Shown: one piece after another, positions 36,162 to 44,336 of the stretch | How positions within the stretch are numbered: position 1 is the stretch's first letter | Layout of the letters: the number at the start of each line of letters is the position of its first letter | Origin: Microbacterium sp. Marseille-Q6965 | GTDB lineage: Bacteria; Actinomycetota; Actinomycetes; Actinomycetales; Microbacteriaceae | Assembly: GCF_946151065.1 (NCBI RefSeq) | Contig: NZ_CAMGZA010000001.1 | Location: forward strand, 558,001-622,000 | DNA: 64,000 nt | Reading direction: 5' to 3' | Notes under the pieces: generated by a model | Told to the model about the DNA's origin: nothing | The model's input: only the letters and a program-made list of their open reading frames with translations | Database searches by the model: none | Made by a program: the position numbers and the translations under genes

Positions 36162-37064
36162 TCAGCGCAGCCCGAGAGCGTCGGCGACTCGGATGACCTC
36201 CGCGAGATCCTCCCCGGACAGCCCACGGATCGGCAACGGAAGGCACCCGGGCGGCACGAGCCCCCGGTGCTCGGCGATCGCGGCGATCACCCGGAGGCTG
36301 CCGCCGTGCCTGCCGAACAGCTCCCACAGCGGCGCGAGCCGGTCGGACTCGGCGCGCGCCGCCTCCGCGTCGTCGCCCGCCGCGGCGTCGGAGATGCGCA
36401 GCGCCGCCTCGGGCAGGGTGCCGGCGATGACCGAGTACCAGGCGTCGCATCCGGCGAGCAGGCCGCCCGCGGCGGACGCGTCGCCCGAGACCCCGACCGT
36501 CACGTGCGGCGGGAGCACGGCCCGGATCGTCGCCACGTGCGCCCGCGCCGCGAACGGCTCCGTCGGCACGCCGGGGATCTTGATCGACGCGATCCCGGGC
36601 AGCTGCGCGATGCGCCCGTACAGCTCGTTCGTGAAGGTGAACCGAGTGGTGCTGGGATTGTCGTAGACGATGACGGGCAGCGTCGTGCGCTCGGAGACGG
36701 CGCGGAACAGCTCGAACACGTCGTCGTCCGTGAGGGGCAGGTACGTCATCGGCGCAAGCAACACGCCCGCCGCTCCGGCGTCCTCCGCCGCGGCGACGTT
36801 GCGCAGCACGTGCGAGGTCCGCAGCGCTCCGACGCCCACGAACACCGGCTTGTCCCCCGCCCGCTCCACGGCGATCCGTGCCGCGCGGGAACGCTCGTCC
36901 GTGTCGAGGTACGCGTACGCCCCGGTGGAGCCGAGCGCCGTGATGGAATCGACGTCGGATGCCGCGAGGCGCTCCACGAGCCCCGCGAAGGCGACCTCGT
37001 CCACGCGGTCGTCGCGCAACGGTGTGAGCGGGAACGCGCTGAGGCCGCGGAAGGGTCCGGTCAT
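36162..37064 (-). CDS. dihydrodipicolinate synthase family aldolase (DapA-like)
   Basis: A 300-residue class I aldolase of the DapA/NAL family. The Schiff-base lysine lies in IASIKIPGVP, the proton-relay tyrosine in LPVIVYDNPSTTRF, and the pyruvate-binding loop reads ALGSTGAYAYLDTDER, where DapA itself has GTTGE. This departure suggests a catabolic aldolase or lyase instead of lysine synthesis. ATG at 37064 has GGAGG upstream; a GTG at 37082 is possible but unsupported. It lies 130 bases downstream-facing from the amidohydrolase, same strand, and may be co-transcribed with it. Confidence 0.9.
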   Translation of the reverse strand: MTGPFRGLSAFPLTPLRDDRVDEVAFAGLVERLAASDVDSITALGSTGAYAYLDTDERSRAARIAVERAGDKPVFVGVGALRTSHVLRNVAAAEDAGAAGVLLAPMTYLPLTDDDVFELFRAVSERTTLPVIVYDNPSTTRFTFTNELYGRIAQLPGIASIKIPGVPTEPFAARAHVATIRAVLPPHVTVGVSGDASAAGGLLAGCDAWYSVIAGTLPEAALRISDAAAGDDAEAARAESDRLAPLWELFGRHGGSLRVIAAIAEHRGLVPPGCLPLPIRGLSGEDLAEVIRVADALGLR

Positions 37065-37188
37065 CCCCTCATCCTCCCGCACCCGTCGCGGATGCGCTCA
37101 GCCCGGGAGCCTCCACGTTCGCTCAGCGGAGCGAGGCGATCACCTGCGTTGCCGCCCGCGCCGATCCGTCGCTCGAGCGGCTCACCCC

Positions 37189-37216
37189 GACCCGGCGTCG
37201 TGGGTGCTGCCGGGTC
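37189..37216 (-). terminator. short GC-rich hairpin after the small membrane-protein gene
   Basis: GACCCGGC at 37189-37196 pairs with 37209-37216 around a 12-base loop, about 58 bases past the stop of the membrane protein gene on the minus strand and upstream of the DapA-like gene. A terminator is plausible; the stem is only 8 bp. Confidence 0.4.
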
Positions 37217-37273
37217 ACGGCGCCCCCTGGCGCGGGGCGTCCGCCGCCGCCGTGCGCCAGACCTGATCCGCCT

Positions 37274-37675
37274 TCAGCGCTTCCGGCGCCGGCGCACATC
37301 GCGGACGATGAGCACGACCGCGCCCGGCCCGAAGAATCCGAGAGCGAGGATGCCGGCGGGCAGCGCCATGCCGCCGCCGGGCTCGAGCAGGGGCGCGGCG
37401 GCAAGGTGCCCGACGATCAGCAGCAGCCCCGTCACGGCGAAGCAGATCGATCCGGCGATGCCCACCCAGGCGGGTAGCCCGGCCCCTGGCCGCACCGCCT
37501 GCGCGAACCCGACGAGCGCGCAGCCCCCGAACAGGACGACCGACATCAGGCCCAACAAGGTGTCGCCGCCGACCATCAGCAGGGCGCCCATGCCGACGAA
37601 GGCCAGCCCGATGACGGTCAGCAGGATCCCCTGCCGCCGCTCCCCGCGAAGGTTGTCATCCTGCGCGCCACTCAC
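37274..37675 (-). CDS. small membrane protein with four predicted helices
   Basis: A 133-residue protein with hydrophobic stretches at about 16-36, 40-62, 69-89 and 101-121, a charged N-terminus (DDNLRGERRQ) and an Arg/Lys-rich C-terminal tail that should face the cytoplasm. I recognise no family. GTG at 37675 is six bases after TAGCCT, the leaderless pattern, and no other start fits. It is a single gene between a possible terminator and the VOC-protein gene. Confidence 0.75.
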   Translation of the reverse strand: MSGAQDDNLRGERRQGILLTVIGLAFVGMGALLMVGGDTLLGLMSVVLFGGCALVGFAQAVRPGAGLPAWVGIAGSICFAVTGLLLIVGHLAAAPLLEPGGGMALPAGILALGFFGPGAVVLIVRDVRRRRKR

Positions 37676-37742
37676 GCCGCGAGGCTACAGCGTCGAGCGA
37701 GGCAGGAGCCCCGAGGCGCGCTCGGAGCTCCTGGCCGTCGCG

Positions 37743-38198
37743 TCAGGCGGCGCGACTCGAGGCGACGTCGACGCTCCAGGTGACGCCGAACGCGTCGGTC
37801 AGCATGCCGAAGCCCGCGCTCCACTCCGACGCCGCGAGCGGCTCGATGATCGTCGCGCCGTCCGCGAGCTTGTCCCAGTACCCGCGCGCCTCGTCGAGCG
37901 AGTCGGCGCGCACGGACAGGAAGAAGGGGGCCTCCGTGTGGGTCATCCCGTGCTCGCGGGTGGTGCGGCCGGCGAAGGGCTCCGAGCGGCCGGGGATGTC
38001 GTACGCCATCACGCGGAAGCCGTTGTCGGCCTGCACCGAGCCGAAGACGACCTTGCCGGCGTCGGGAGCGTCCTGCGGCATGCCGAGCTCGCCGTAGGTG
38101 GTGACGTGGATGTGCCCGCCGAAGACGCCCTGATAGAAGGTGAGCGCCTCGCGCGCCGTGCCGGGCAGGTTGAGGTGGGTGGTGGTGGAAAGGGACAT
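37743..38198 (-). CDS. VOC/PhnB-like metalloenzyme-fold protein
   Basis: A 151-residue protein of the glyoxalase/PhnB group (THLNLPGTAREALTFYQGVFGGHI at the start, GVTWSVDVAS at the end). PhnB-like proteins often lack a complete metal site and have no settled activity. ATG at 38198 has GAGGAG upstream. It is divergent from a WYL-domain regulator with a 9-bp inverted repeat between the two genes, an arrangement that suggests the regulator controls it. Confidence 0.88.
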   Translation of the reverse strand: MSLSTTTHLNLPGTAREALTFYQGVFGGHIHVTTYGELGMPQDAPDAGKVVFGSVQADNGFRVMAYDIPGRSEPFAGRTTREHGMTHTEAPFFLSVRADSLDEARGYWDKLADGATIIEPLAASEWSAGFGMLTDAFGVTWSVDVASSRAA

Positions 38199-38257
38199 GT
38201 GTGTCGCTCCTCGTGATCGGTCCGGCGCGTCTCGCCGTCCTCGCGATCATCGCGAAG

Positions 38258-38282
38258 GTAGAGGACAGCGGAAGTCCTCTAC
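38258..38282. promoter_or_regulatory. 9-bp inverted repeat between the VOC gene and the WYL regulator
   Basis: GTAGAGGAC (38258-38266) and GTCCTCTAC (38274-38282) are exact reverse complements around a seven-base spacer, 18 bases before the regulator's ATG. Arm length and spacing fit a dimeric helix-turn-helix protein, most likely the WYL regulator itself. Confidence 0.55.
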
Positions 38283-38299
38283 TGCGAGAGACTGGGGTC

Positions 38300-39256
38300 A
38301 TGGAGACCACCGCCCGCATGCTCACGCTGCTGTCGCTGCTCCAGGTGCCGCGCGACTGGCCGGGCCGGACGCTAGCCGACCGGCTGGGCGTCACGACGCG
38401 AACGGTGCGGCGGGACGTGGACCGGCTGCGCGAACTCGGCTACCGGATCCACGCGCTGAAGGGGCCGGACGGTGGCTACCGGCTGCAGGCCGGCGCCGAA
38501 CTGCCGCCGCTGCGCTTCGACGACGAGCAGGCCGTCGCCATCGCGATCGCGCTGCGCAGCGCCGCGGCGACCGGTGTCGGCATCGAGGAAGCCGCGCAGC
38601 GTGCCCTCGCCACCGTGCAGCAGGTCATGCCGTCGCACCTGCGGCACCGCATCGACGGCGTCCGCTTCGAGGACAACGCACCCCCGCCGTCGGTTGCCGC
38701 CGAGGTGCTCGAAGCGGTGAGCGAGGCCGTGCGGCGCGGCATGACCCTGCGCTTCGATTACGGCGAAGCGGACGGACCGCCGCGCCGCACCGAGCCGCAC
38801 GGACTCGTCGCCCAGGGCGGACGCTGGTACCTGGTCGCGTGGGACCTCGACCGGGAGGACTGGCGCATCTTCCGTCTGGATTGCCTCGCGCCGCGCCGCC
38901 CCATCGGACCCGCGTTCGCGTCGCGTCCGGTGCCGACGGGCGATCCGCGATCGTTCGTGTCCGCGCGCTTCAAGGGCGCGACGAACGCTGATGCGTGGCC
39001 GTGCGTGGGGACCGTGGAGATCGATCTGCCGGCGCGGCACGTAACCCCCTGGATCCACGACGGCGAGGTCGAGCCGATCGGTCCCGGCAGCACCCGCGTG
39101 AGGACCGGATCCTGGTCGTGGACGGGCCTGCTGGCCTCGATCCTGCGCTTCGACGCCGCCTTCCGCATCGTCGGCCCCGAGGAGCTCATCGTCGCGGCCC
39201 AGCGGATGGAGCGCCGCGTGCGCGAGGCCTCGCTGCCGGCGAGCGAGAGCCGCTGA
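38300..39256 (+). CDS. HTH and WYL-domain transcriptional regulator (YafY type)
   Basis: A 318-residue regulator. Residues 1-55 are the DeoR-like winged helix (TLADRLGVTTRTVRRDVDRLRELGYRI), and residues about 135-235 hold the WYL domain (RTEPHGLVAQGGRWYLVAWDLDREDWRIFRLDCL), followed by the WCX C-terminal extension. WYL domains bind nucleic-acid or nucleotide ligands in several regulators. ATG at 38300 begins the conserved fold; a longer open frame upstream covers the operator. Probably autoregulated and acting on the divergent VOC gene. Confidence 0.92.
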   Translation: METTARMLTLLSLLQVPRDWPGRTLADRLGVTTRTVRRDVDRLRELGYRIHALKGPDGGYRLQAGAELPPLRFDDEQAVAIAIALRSAAATGVGIEEAAQRALATVQQVMPSHLRHRIDGVRFEDNAPPPSVAAEVLEAVSEAVRRGMTLRFDYGEADGPPRRTEPHGLVAQGGRWYLVAWDLDREDWRIFRLDCLAPRRPIGPAFASRPVPTGDPRSFVSARFKGATNADAWPCVGTVEIDLPARHVTPWIHDGEVEPIGPGSTRVRTGSWSWTGLLASILRFDAAFRIVGPEELIVAAQRMERRVREASLPASESR

Positions 39257-39317
39257 GCACGCGCACCCCGCGGTTGCATGCGTGTGCGCGGCGGTAGCGG
39301 CCGATAGGGTCGGGACC

Positions 39318-39593
39318 ATGGCGAATGAGAAGCGCCCGGCACGGATGATCCCGGCCAAGGACGTGCTCGAGGGTCGCTGGACGGGCGACGGGTACCCGTT
39401 CCGCTATGTGGTCGTCTGGCACAGCAAGGAACTCGTGGCGCGGTACCGGAACCAGATGATGGATACCGTGCTGTCGGCCGTCGAGGTGCTGGAGGGTCGG
39501 GGCTGGGAACTCGTCAGCGTCGATGAGGCGGTGAGTCTCGCCTGTCTGCGGCGGATCACCCCCGGGGCGCGGCCGCCGCTCCCGCAGCGCTGA
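39318..39593 (+). CDS. hypothetical protein, 91 residues
   Basis: A small basic protein. The middle, FRYVVVWHSKELVARYRNQMMDTVLSAVEVLEGRGWELVSVDEAV, predicts a strand-helix-strand fold of the kind found in many short DUF4177-like proteins, but I cannot assign it with certainty. No membrane segment. ATG at 39318 follows TAGGGT by seven bases with no Shine-Dalgarno site. It is convergent with the YjaB-like gene and separated from it by 21 bases. Confidence 0.7.
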   Translation: MANEKRPARMIPAKDVLEGRWTGDGYPFRYVVVWHSKELVARYRNQMMDTVLSAVEVLEGRGWELVSVDEAVSLACLRRITPGARPPLPQR

Positions 39594-39614
39594 GGCCTCG
39601 GACGCTCTGCACGG

Positions 39615-40064
39615 TCATCCGTCGGCGCGACCGGTGAGACGCATGTGCAACAGGGGGTACGGCCAGCCTTCGCCGTCCACGGCGCTCCTGCCCGTCACGG
39701 CGAAGCCTGCATGGGCATAGAAGCCCACCGCCTGCTCGTTCTGTTCGTTGACGTCCACGGCGTTCACGCCGTTCTCCGCGATGACGTGCTTCAGCAGCAT
39801 CCGACCGATTCCCGCGCCGCGGCTCTGCGCGTGGACGAACAGCATCTCGAGCTTGCCCTCGTCCGTGCCGGCGAACCCCACCGGCGCCCCGTCACGCTCG
39901 GCGACCACCAGGCTCACGTGGGGCAGGTAGTCCTTCGCCAGGCGCCGCTCGATCGCCGCGAAGTGCTCCTTGGCGAGGAAATCATGGGTGGCGATGACGG
40001 CGCTTCGCCAGATCTCCACGAGCGCGGGGTACTCCTCTTCGCCGCGTGAGTGCCGGATCAGCAC
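39615..40064 (-). CDS. GNAT N-acetyltransferase, YjaB-like
   Basis: A 149-residue acetyltransferase closely patterned on E. coli YjaB: EIWRSAVIATHDFLAKEHF at the start and VDVNEQNEQAVGFYAHAGFAVTGRSAVDGEGWPYPLL at the end. The acetyl-CoA loop is SRGAGIGRM (R/Q-x2-G-x-G/A). The acceptor is not established. GTG at 40064 gives the family length and has AAGGA a few bases upstream; GTG at 40076 or 40082, seven bases or less after TAGCAT, would extend it by four or six residues. Confidence 0.88.
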   Translation of the reverse strand: MLIRHSRGEEEYPALVEIWRSAVIATHDFLAKEHFAAIERRLAKDYLPHVSLVVAERDGAPVGFAGTDEGKLEMLFVHAQSRGAGIGRMLLKHVIAENGVNAVDVNEQNEQAVGFYAHAGFAVTGRSAVDGEGWPYPLLHMRLTGRADG

Positions 40065-40125
40065 TTCGTCCTTCACTTGCACGATGCTACGAGGCGCACG
40101 AGGCTCCGGTGGGCCCGCATTAGGG

Positions 40126-41442
40126 TCACGAGACGCCGGGATCACCCTCGTGACGCTCGTTATCAAAGATCCTCGCGTACTCGGCGTTGGCCGCGTCCCG
40201 CCCCATGAAGCTGTCGGGGATGATGGCGGATCCTGTTTCCTCCTTCAGCAACGAGGAGAGGATCGCGGTCAGCAGAGTGCCTTCATCGCCTTCCGGCTGG
40301 AAGGCGGGTTCCGCGCTCAGCCATTCGAGCAGCACCGGCAGGCCGACCGCGGGGATGCCACCGGGATAGAAGATGTCCTCGATCGTTCCCAAGCCGTCAT
40401 CCTGCGGCATCATCACCACGACCGGCTTCACGTCGAGGCTCAGCCCCGACCGCTTCAAGCGCGTCGCGAATCGCTCCGCGGCCATCCGCATGTTGTGGCT
40501 CATCTCGCGAGCGCGGGGGCCGACATAGCCCCCGGTCTGCCGGTCGATGGCGCACAAGAACGGGGTTCCGTCCGCTTGGTGGTCCACCCTCCAGATGACG
40601 CCTCCTTGGCGGTAGTTCTTCACATCCACCAGCCAGAGCGTCGAGCCGGTCGCGAGGACGCAGTCGACGTCGGTCTGGAAGACCGCGCTCGCCCCGATCG
40701 CTTCGTCGGGCATGTGCACCGACCAGAACGAGGCGAAGCGCTCGTGCAGTCCGCGCATCTGGAGCGCCTTGGCGAGGTTCAGCTCCCCCTCCTGACCCCG
40801 CTTCACGCGCGCTTCCTCGAAGCCTGAGCCGCTCAGCCCCGCACCGGGCTCGCCGTGCATGTGCGCAGGTCGCACGAGCGTGATCGCTTCGAGGACTCGA
40901 GGCTCGTAGCCGGTCATCTCCCCCGGCGCACTCGCCCTCTCGGTCGCGTTCTTGAGGCGCTCGACCTCCGCGGCGTATGCGAGCTCCGCACGCCGCGCCC
41001 TCGTGACGGCCTCCTGCTCCGCCGCCGCGCGCTCGTGCATCAGCTGATCGGCATAGGCGTCCCAGCGCGCGTTCTCGCGCTGGCGCCGCTCGAGCGGCAC
41101 GACGACGAGCAGTGCCAGGCCGAGGGCAGCCCATACCCACTGCAGTGCGACCACAGTGCCCATGCCCGCCGCGGGGGTGCCGGCGACAATCCCCGCAAAC
41201 AGCAACGTCATGAGCACGTTGATGGCCACCAGGAGCAGATAGGGGACGAGGCTCCAGAGCAAAGGAGGCCCCACCAGGAGAAGCACGGTCGTGGCGGAGC
41301 CCACGATCACTCCGGGGACCGCCATGCCGTCCCCCGCCCTCATCCAGAGCTGGTCGAGGATCACCGTCGTCAGCGCGATCGCCGCGGACAGCGCGACTCG
41401 AAGGACGAGCACGAACGGACGGCGCCGGGTGCGGGGGGTCAT
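40126..41442 (-). CDS. membrane-anchored NERD-domain (nuclease-related) protein
   Basis: A 438-residue protein. Four hydrophobic helices fill residues 10-115, followed by a charged coiled coil (about 118-165, rich in Arg, Glu and Ala). The NERD domain begins at KRGQEGELNLAKAL and contains VFQTDVDCVLATGSTLWLVDVKNYRQG, where E, D and DxK match the PD-(D/E)xK-type catalytic set. The last 150 residues are unrecognised. Domain order suggests a nuclease held at the inner membrane. ATG at 41442 overlaps the stop of the small gene upstream (ATGA), forming a two-gene operon. Confidence 0.88.
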   Translation of the reverse strand: MTPRTRRRPFVLVLRVALSAAIALTTVILDQLWMRAGDGMAVPGVIVGSATTVLLLVGPPLLWSLVPYLLLVAINVLMTLLFAGIVAGTPAAGMGTVVALQWVWAALGLALLVVVPLERRQRENARWDAYADQLMHERAAAEQEAVTRARRAELAYAAEVERLKNATERASAPGEMTGYEPRVLEAITLVRPAHMHGEPGAGLSGSGFEEARVKRGQEGELNLAKALQMRGLHERFASFWSVHMPDEAIGASAVFQTDVDCVLATGSTLWLVDVKNYRQGGVIWRVDHQADGTPFLCAIDRQTGGYVGPRAREMSHNMRMAAERFATRLKRSGLSLDVKPVVVMMPQDDGLGTIEDIFYPGGIPAVGLPVLLEWLSAEPAFQPEGDEGTLLTAILSSLLKEETGSAIIPDSFMGRDAANAEYARIFDNERHEGDPGVS

Positions 41443-41804
41443 CGGGCCGTCTCAGCGGCATACCAGCGGTCGAAGACCTCCGCCGTGATCCGCGCGAGTT
41501 CGTCGAGGCCCTCCACGCCGACCTTCTCGGTCTTCGGCCCGATGGCCCAGCCGTCCGTATAACCCTTGGCGAGATAGGCGCCCTCGATGCCGACCCTGTA
41601 CGGGCTGGATCCTTCTCGGTCGAACTCCAGCTTCACATCGATGTTCTGTTCGGCCTCACAGGTCACCGTCTGCAGCCGCCCGAAGGTGGCCTCGCCGCTG
41701 CGAGCATAAAGAAGCTCGAGGAATCGCGAAGCGTCGTGGCGGATCTCGGCGGCGAGCGCGCGCGTCACCATGGGTTCGGTGGTGTAGATCGGTGAATGCT
41801 GCAT
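41439..41804 (-). CDS. hypothetical protein, first gene of the NERD operon
   Basis: A 121-residue soluble protein (TRALAAEIRHDASRFLELLYARSGEATFGRLQTVTCEAEQNIDVKLEF, then a Gly/Tyr stretch and a helical C-terminus ending FDRWYAAETAR). I recognise no family. One cysteine, no signal peptide. Its start codon lies inside the palindrome GAATGC-T-GCATTC (41794-41806). It is coupled to the NERD protein by ATGA and should act with it. Divergent from the HTH-ECF fusion gene. Confidence 0.75.
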   Translation of the reverse strand: MQHSPIYTTEPMVTRALAAEIRHDASRFLELLYARSGEATFGRLQTVTCEAEQNIDVKLEFDREGSSPYRVGIEGAYLAKGYTDGWAIGPKTEKVGVEGLDELARITAEVFDRWYAAETAR

Positions 41805-41806
41805 TC
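41794..41806. promoter_or_regulatory. palindrome over the start codon of the NERD operon
   Basis: GAATGC, a central T and GCATTC form a perfect 13-base palindrome that includes the start codon of the first NERD-operon gene. Binding or RNA folding here would control translation or transcription of the operon. Function is inferred. Confidence 0.4.
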
Positions 41807-41818
41807 CACCAATCGTGG

Positions 41819-41850
41819 CCGCCCGACGCGCCGAACCGCGCGTCGGGCGG
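41819..41850. promoter_or_regulatory. 13-bp inverted repeat between NERD operon and HTH-ECF gene
   Basis: Bases 41819-41831 pair perfectly with 41838-41850 around a six-base loop. Both flanking genes start away from this point, so it is not a terminator for either. It is a candidate operator for the DNA-binding domain encoded next to it, or a folded 5' leader. A TAGTCT box at 41899-41904 could be the -10 of the HTH-ECF gene. Confidence 0.5.
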
Positions 41851-41950
41851 TGGCCCTCCGCCGTTTTGGAACAACTCTGGACAGCGCGGCAGCTTCAGTA
41901 GTCTGAGCATCGCGATCAGACAGTGGGCGTGCCACCGATACGGGAGGGGA

Positions 41951-43021
41951 ATGATGACGCGCGAGAGGCAGCCCGGGACCGCTTCGGAGCTCATGTCCCC
42001 CGGCCCCTTCGATGAGATCGCCCGCGACCTGCAGACGCTCCGGGAGCAGGCCGGTCCGGTCTCCTACGCCGAACTCGTGCGTCGCATCACGGAACGCCGG
42101 CTGGAGCGCGGGATCCGCCCCGCAGCGGCCGCCCCGGCGCGCTCGACGGTGTACAACGCGTTCCGCACCGGCAGAGCGCGGCTCGACGCCGACCTGCTGC
42201 GCGACATCGTGCTCTGCCTGGGCGCGTCGGACGAGGAGGCGCAAGCGTGGGTGCGGCGCAGCCAGGCAGCGCGCAGGGCGGCTGAAGCCCACCGTCGAGG
42301 CGCCGGTGACGCCGCGACACAGCTGCCTTCCGCCCCCGACCTCGCCGATCGCGGCCCCGCGGCGCTCCCCTCCGCCGCCATGCTGCTGTTCCTGCTGTGC
42401 GCGGTGGCCGTGAACCTCCTCGGCCTCTTTGTCGCGGGGCTCTTTCGGCTCACCGTCTACCTCGACATGGTGGGCACGGCGATCGCCTCTCTCGTCCTCG
42501 GGCCCTGGCACGGCGCCGCGGTCGCCGTCGCGACGAACAGCCTGGGGTTTCTCACGGGAGATCTCCACACCCTCCCATTCACTCCCGTGAACGTGATCGG
42601 CGCTCTCGTGTGGGGCTACGCCGTCCGTCGCCTCGACCTGGGAGCCAGCCTCTCCCGCTTCGTCTCGCTGAACGTGCTCACGGCCCTCGCATGCTCTCTC
42701 GTCGCGGCCCCCATCGTCGTCGCGGCGTTCCACGGCGGGCACGGCCACGCGTCCGAGCAGGCGGTGCTTTCCCTGGAGGCGCTGCAGGTCCCGTTCGTGG
42801 CCTCGGTGTTTGCCGCCAACGTGGTCACGTCGATCGTGGACAAGCTCCTCTCGGGCTTCATCGCCCTTCTCGCGTTCACGCTGCTCCACGGCGTGCTGCG
42901 GGTACCGGCGGCGCACATGCCGCTGGTTCAGAGGCTCGCTGCCCTTCGGACGACGAGCAGCGATCGTCGCTGGCACCATCGGCCCCAAGCGGCACTCCGC
43001 GGCCTGCGCTCATCGGGTTGA
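41951..43021 (+). CDS. DNA-binding domain fused to ECF-transporter S-component-like membrane domain
   Basis: A 356-residue two-part protein. Residues 1-110 are soluble and helical: SYAELVRRITERRLERGI, then RSTVYNAFRTGRARLDADLLRDIVLCLGASDEEAQAWVRR, a helix-turn-helix layout common in streptomycete-type regulators. Residues 140-325 hold six hydrophobic helices with the pattern of ECF S components (YLDMVGTAIASLVLGPWHGAAVAV, then LPFTPVNVIGALVWGYAVRR). No ECF ATPase or T component is near. It looks like a membrane-tethered regulator that may sense a small molecule through the S domain. Start ATG 41951 or 41954, with GGGAGGGG upstream. Confidence 0.8.
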   Translation: MMTRERQPGTASELMSPGPFDEIARDLQTLREQAGPVSYAELVRRITERRLERGIRPAAAAPARSTVYNAFRTGRARLDADLLRDIVLCLGASDEEAQAWVRRSQAARRAAEAHRRGAGDAATQLPSAPDLADRGPAALPSAAMLLFLLCAVAVNLLGLFVAGLFRLTVYLDMVGTAIASLVLGPWHGAAVAVATNSLGFLTGDLHTLPFTPVNVIGALVWGYAVRRLDLGASLSRFVSLNVLTALACSLVAAPIVVAAFHGGHGHASEQAVLSLEALQVPFVASVFAANVVTSIVDKLLSGFIALLAFTLLHGVLRVPAAHMPLVQRLAALRTTSSDRRWHHRPQAALRGLRSSG

Positions 43022-43609
43022 TCGCGTCCGCCACGCGTCGGCTGCGGCCGGCGAGGTGTAGTGCGCGTAGATGGTGCCGTTGGCGAACACCCGGTGCTCG
43101 ACGAGGCGAAGATCCAGCTGCGCCCCCTCGGGCAGCGCGCTCACGCCCCCGCCGATCGTCTGCGGGACGATGAAGAACCGGTAGTCGTTGACCACGCCCG
43201 CCCGGATCGCGGCGGCGGCCGTCGTGGGTCCGAAGATCTCGACCTCGCCCGCGGCATCGTGCACGATCTGCTCCAGCTCGGCGAGTCCGAGCCGCCGGAC
43301 GAGGCGAGCGCCATCGGCGGCGACGGCGCCCTGCTCCAGCGTCGAGGACGCGGCCACCCGGTCCAGCCCTCTCCACCGCCGCGCGAACTCGTGCTCGTCG
43401 GGGCTCCACGACCCGTCGTCCGGATCGGTGAGCCAGTACCGCATCAGCTCGTAGGTGCGCCGGCCCAGCACCTCCGTCGACACCGCCGACATCCGCTCGA
43501 CGTGGAAGCGGAAGACCTCATCGCTCGGAGTCGACCACCCGAAGTCGCCGCTCGCGTCGGCCACGTAGCCGTCGAGCGAGACGGTCGCGGTGAAACTGAG
43601 GGTGCCCAT
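43010..43609 (-). CDS. dihydrofolate-reductase-like protein (RibD C-terminal family)
   Basis: A 199-residue protein of the RibD_C/YyaP-YwjB group. Landmarks are FTATVSLDGYVAD at the N-terminus, VLGRRTYELMRYW, and EIFGPTTAAAAIRAGVVNDYRFFIVPQTIGGG near the C-terminus. These proteins resemble NADPH-dependent reductases, but substrates are mostly unknown. ATG at 43609 starts the conserved first strand; a longer frame upstream lacks homology. Its last 12 bases overlap the end of the convergent HTH-ECF gene. Confidence 0.88.
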   Translation of the reverse strand: MGTLSFTATVSLDGYVADASGDFGWSTPSDEVFRFHVERMSAVSTEVLGRRTYELMRYWLTDPDDGSWSPDEHEFARRWRGLDRVAASSTLEQGAVAADGARLVRRLGLAELEQIVHDAAGEVEIFGPTTAAAAIRAGVVNDYRFFIVPQTIGGGVSALPEGAQLDLRLVEHRVFANGTIYAHYTSPAAADAWRTRSTR

Positions 43610-43676
43610 GAGCACATCGTGGCCGCGAACCCGCGGCGACACAACGGCCCGCGGTGCCGCTCGGTGCCGACGGCTG

Positions 43677-44336
43677 TCAGGACCGGCTCTCGAGCTCCGC
43701 GTCGATCCGGGGGTCGCGGAGCACCCACACCTCGCCCTCGGTCGCGCCGGCCGGCGGGTCGACGCGCTGCAGGCCGAGCTTCTCGATCAGCGTCAGGAGC
43801 GCCGCGCGATCCGCCCGCGGCTCCGCCAGCGTGTGACTGTCGAAGAACACGTAGTACCGATCGCTCGGGTCGATGTATCCAGCATCGTGCCAGATGGCGA
43901 GGACCTCGTCGAGCGCCTCGCGTTCGGTCGAGGCGGCGGCGGCGCGCCGCTCGCCGCGATCCTCCGGCGAGGCGTCGAGCTCCGCGGCCTCGGCGTACCA
44001 CTCCCCGAGGAACGACAGCCCGTCGAAGCCGCCCTCGAAGAACCGCATGGCGAAGGCGCCGAACCGGTTCGCTGGTTCCACACGCGAGTATTCGGTCCGC
44101 GCGTCCTCACCTCCGCGGATCCGCACGGCGACTCCGCTGCCGAGCATCAGCGCGAGCCCCTCCTCCGCGGCCGGATCCTCGATCGAGAGCATCGTCGCCC
44201 CGTCGGCCCGCAGCTCATCGAAGAAGGCACGGAAGGCGTCATACGCCTGCTGGGCGTCGTCGGCGGAGCACTGCTGCTCCCGGCCGCCGCCGTCGCCCAA
44301 GAGGAACTGCCTCGGACCCGGTTCGTATCGCCTCAT
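43677..44336 (-). CDS. hypothetical acidic protein, 219 residues
   Basis: A soluble protein with no signal peptide. Visible stretches are DAQQAYDAFRAFFDELRADGATMLSIED, a Gly-rich strand region (MLGSGVAVRIRGGEDARTEYSRVEPANRFGAFAMRFFEGGFDGLSFLGEWY) and a C-terminal helical part with DRYYVFFDSHTLAEPRADR. I do not recognise the family. ATG at 44336 is preferred over one at 44399 because it starts a compositionally normal protein. It is divergent from the response-regulator gene; 157 bases lie between the starts. Confidence 0.75.
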   Translation of the reverse strand: MRRYEPGPRQFLLGDGGGREQQCSADDAQQAYDAFRAFFDELRADGATMLSIEDPAAEEGLALMLGSGVAVRIRGGEDARTEYSRVEPANRFGAFAMRFFEGGFDGLSFLGEWYAEAAELDASPEDRGERRAAAASTEREALDEVLAIWHDAGYIDPSDRYYVFFDSHTLAEPRADRAALLTLIEKLGLQRVDPPAGATEGEVWVLRDPRIDAELESRS

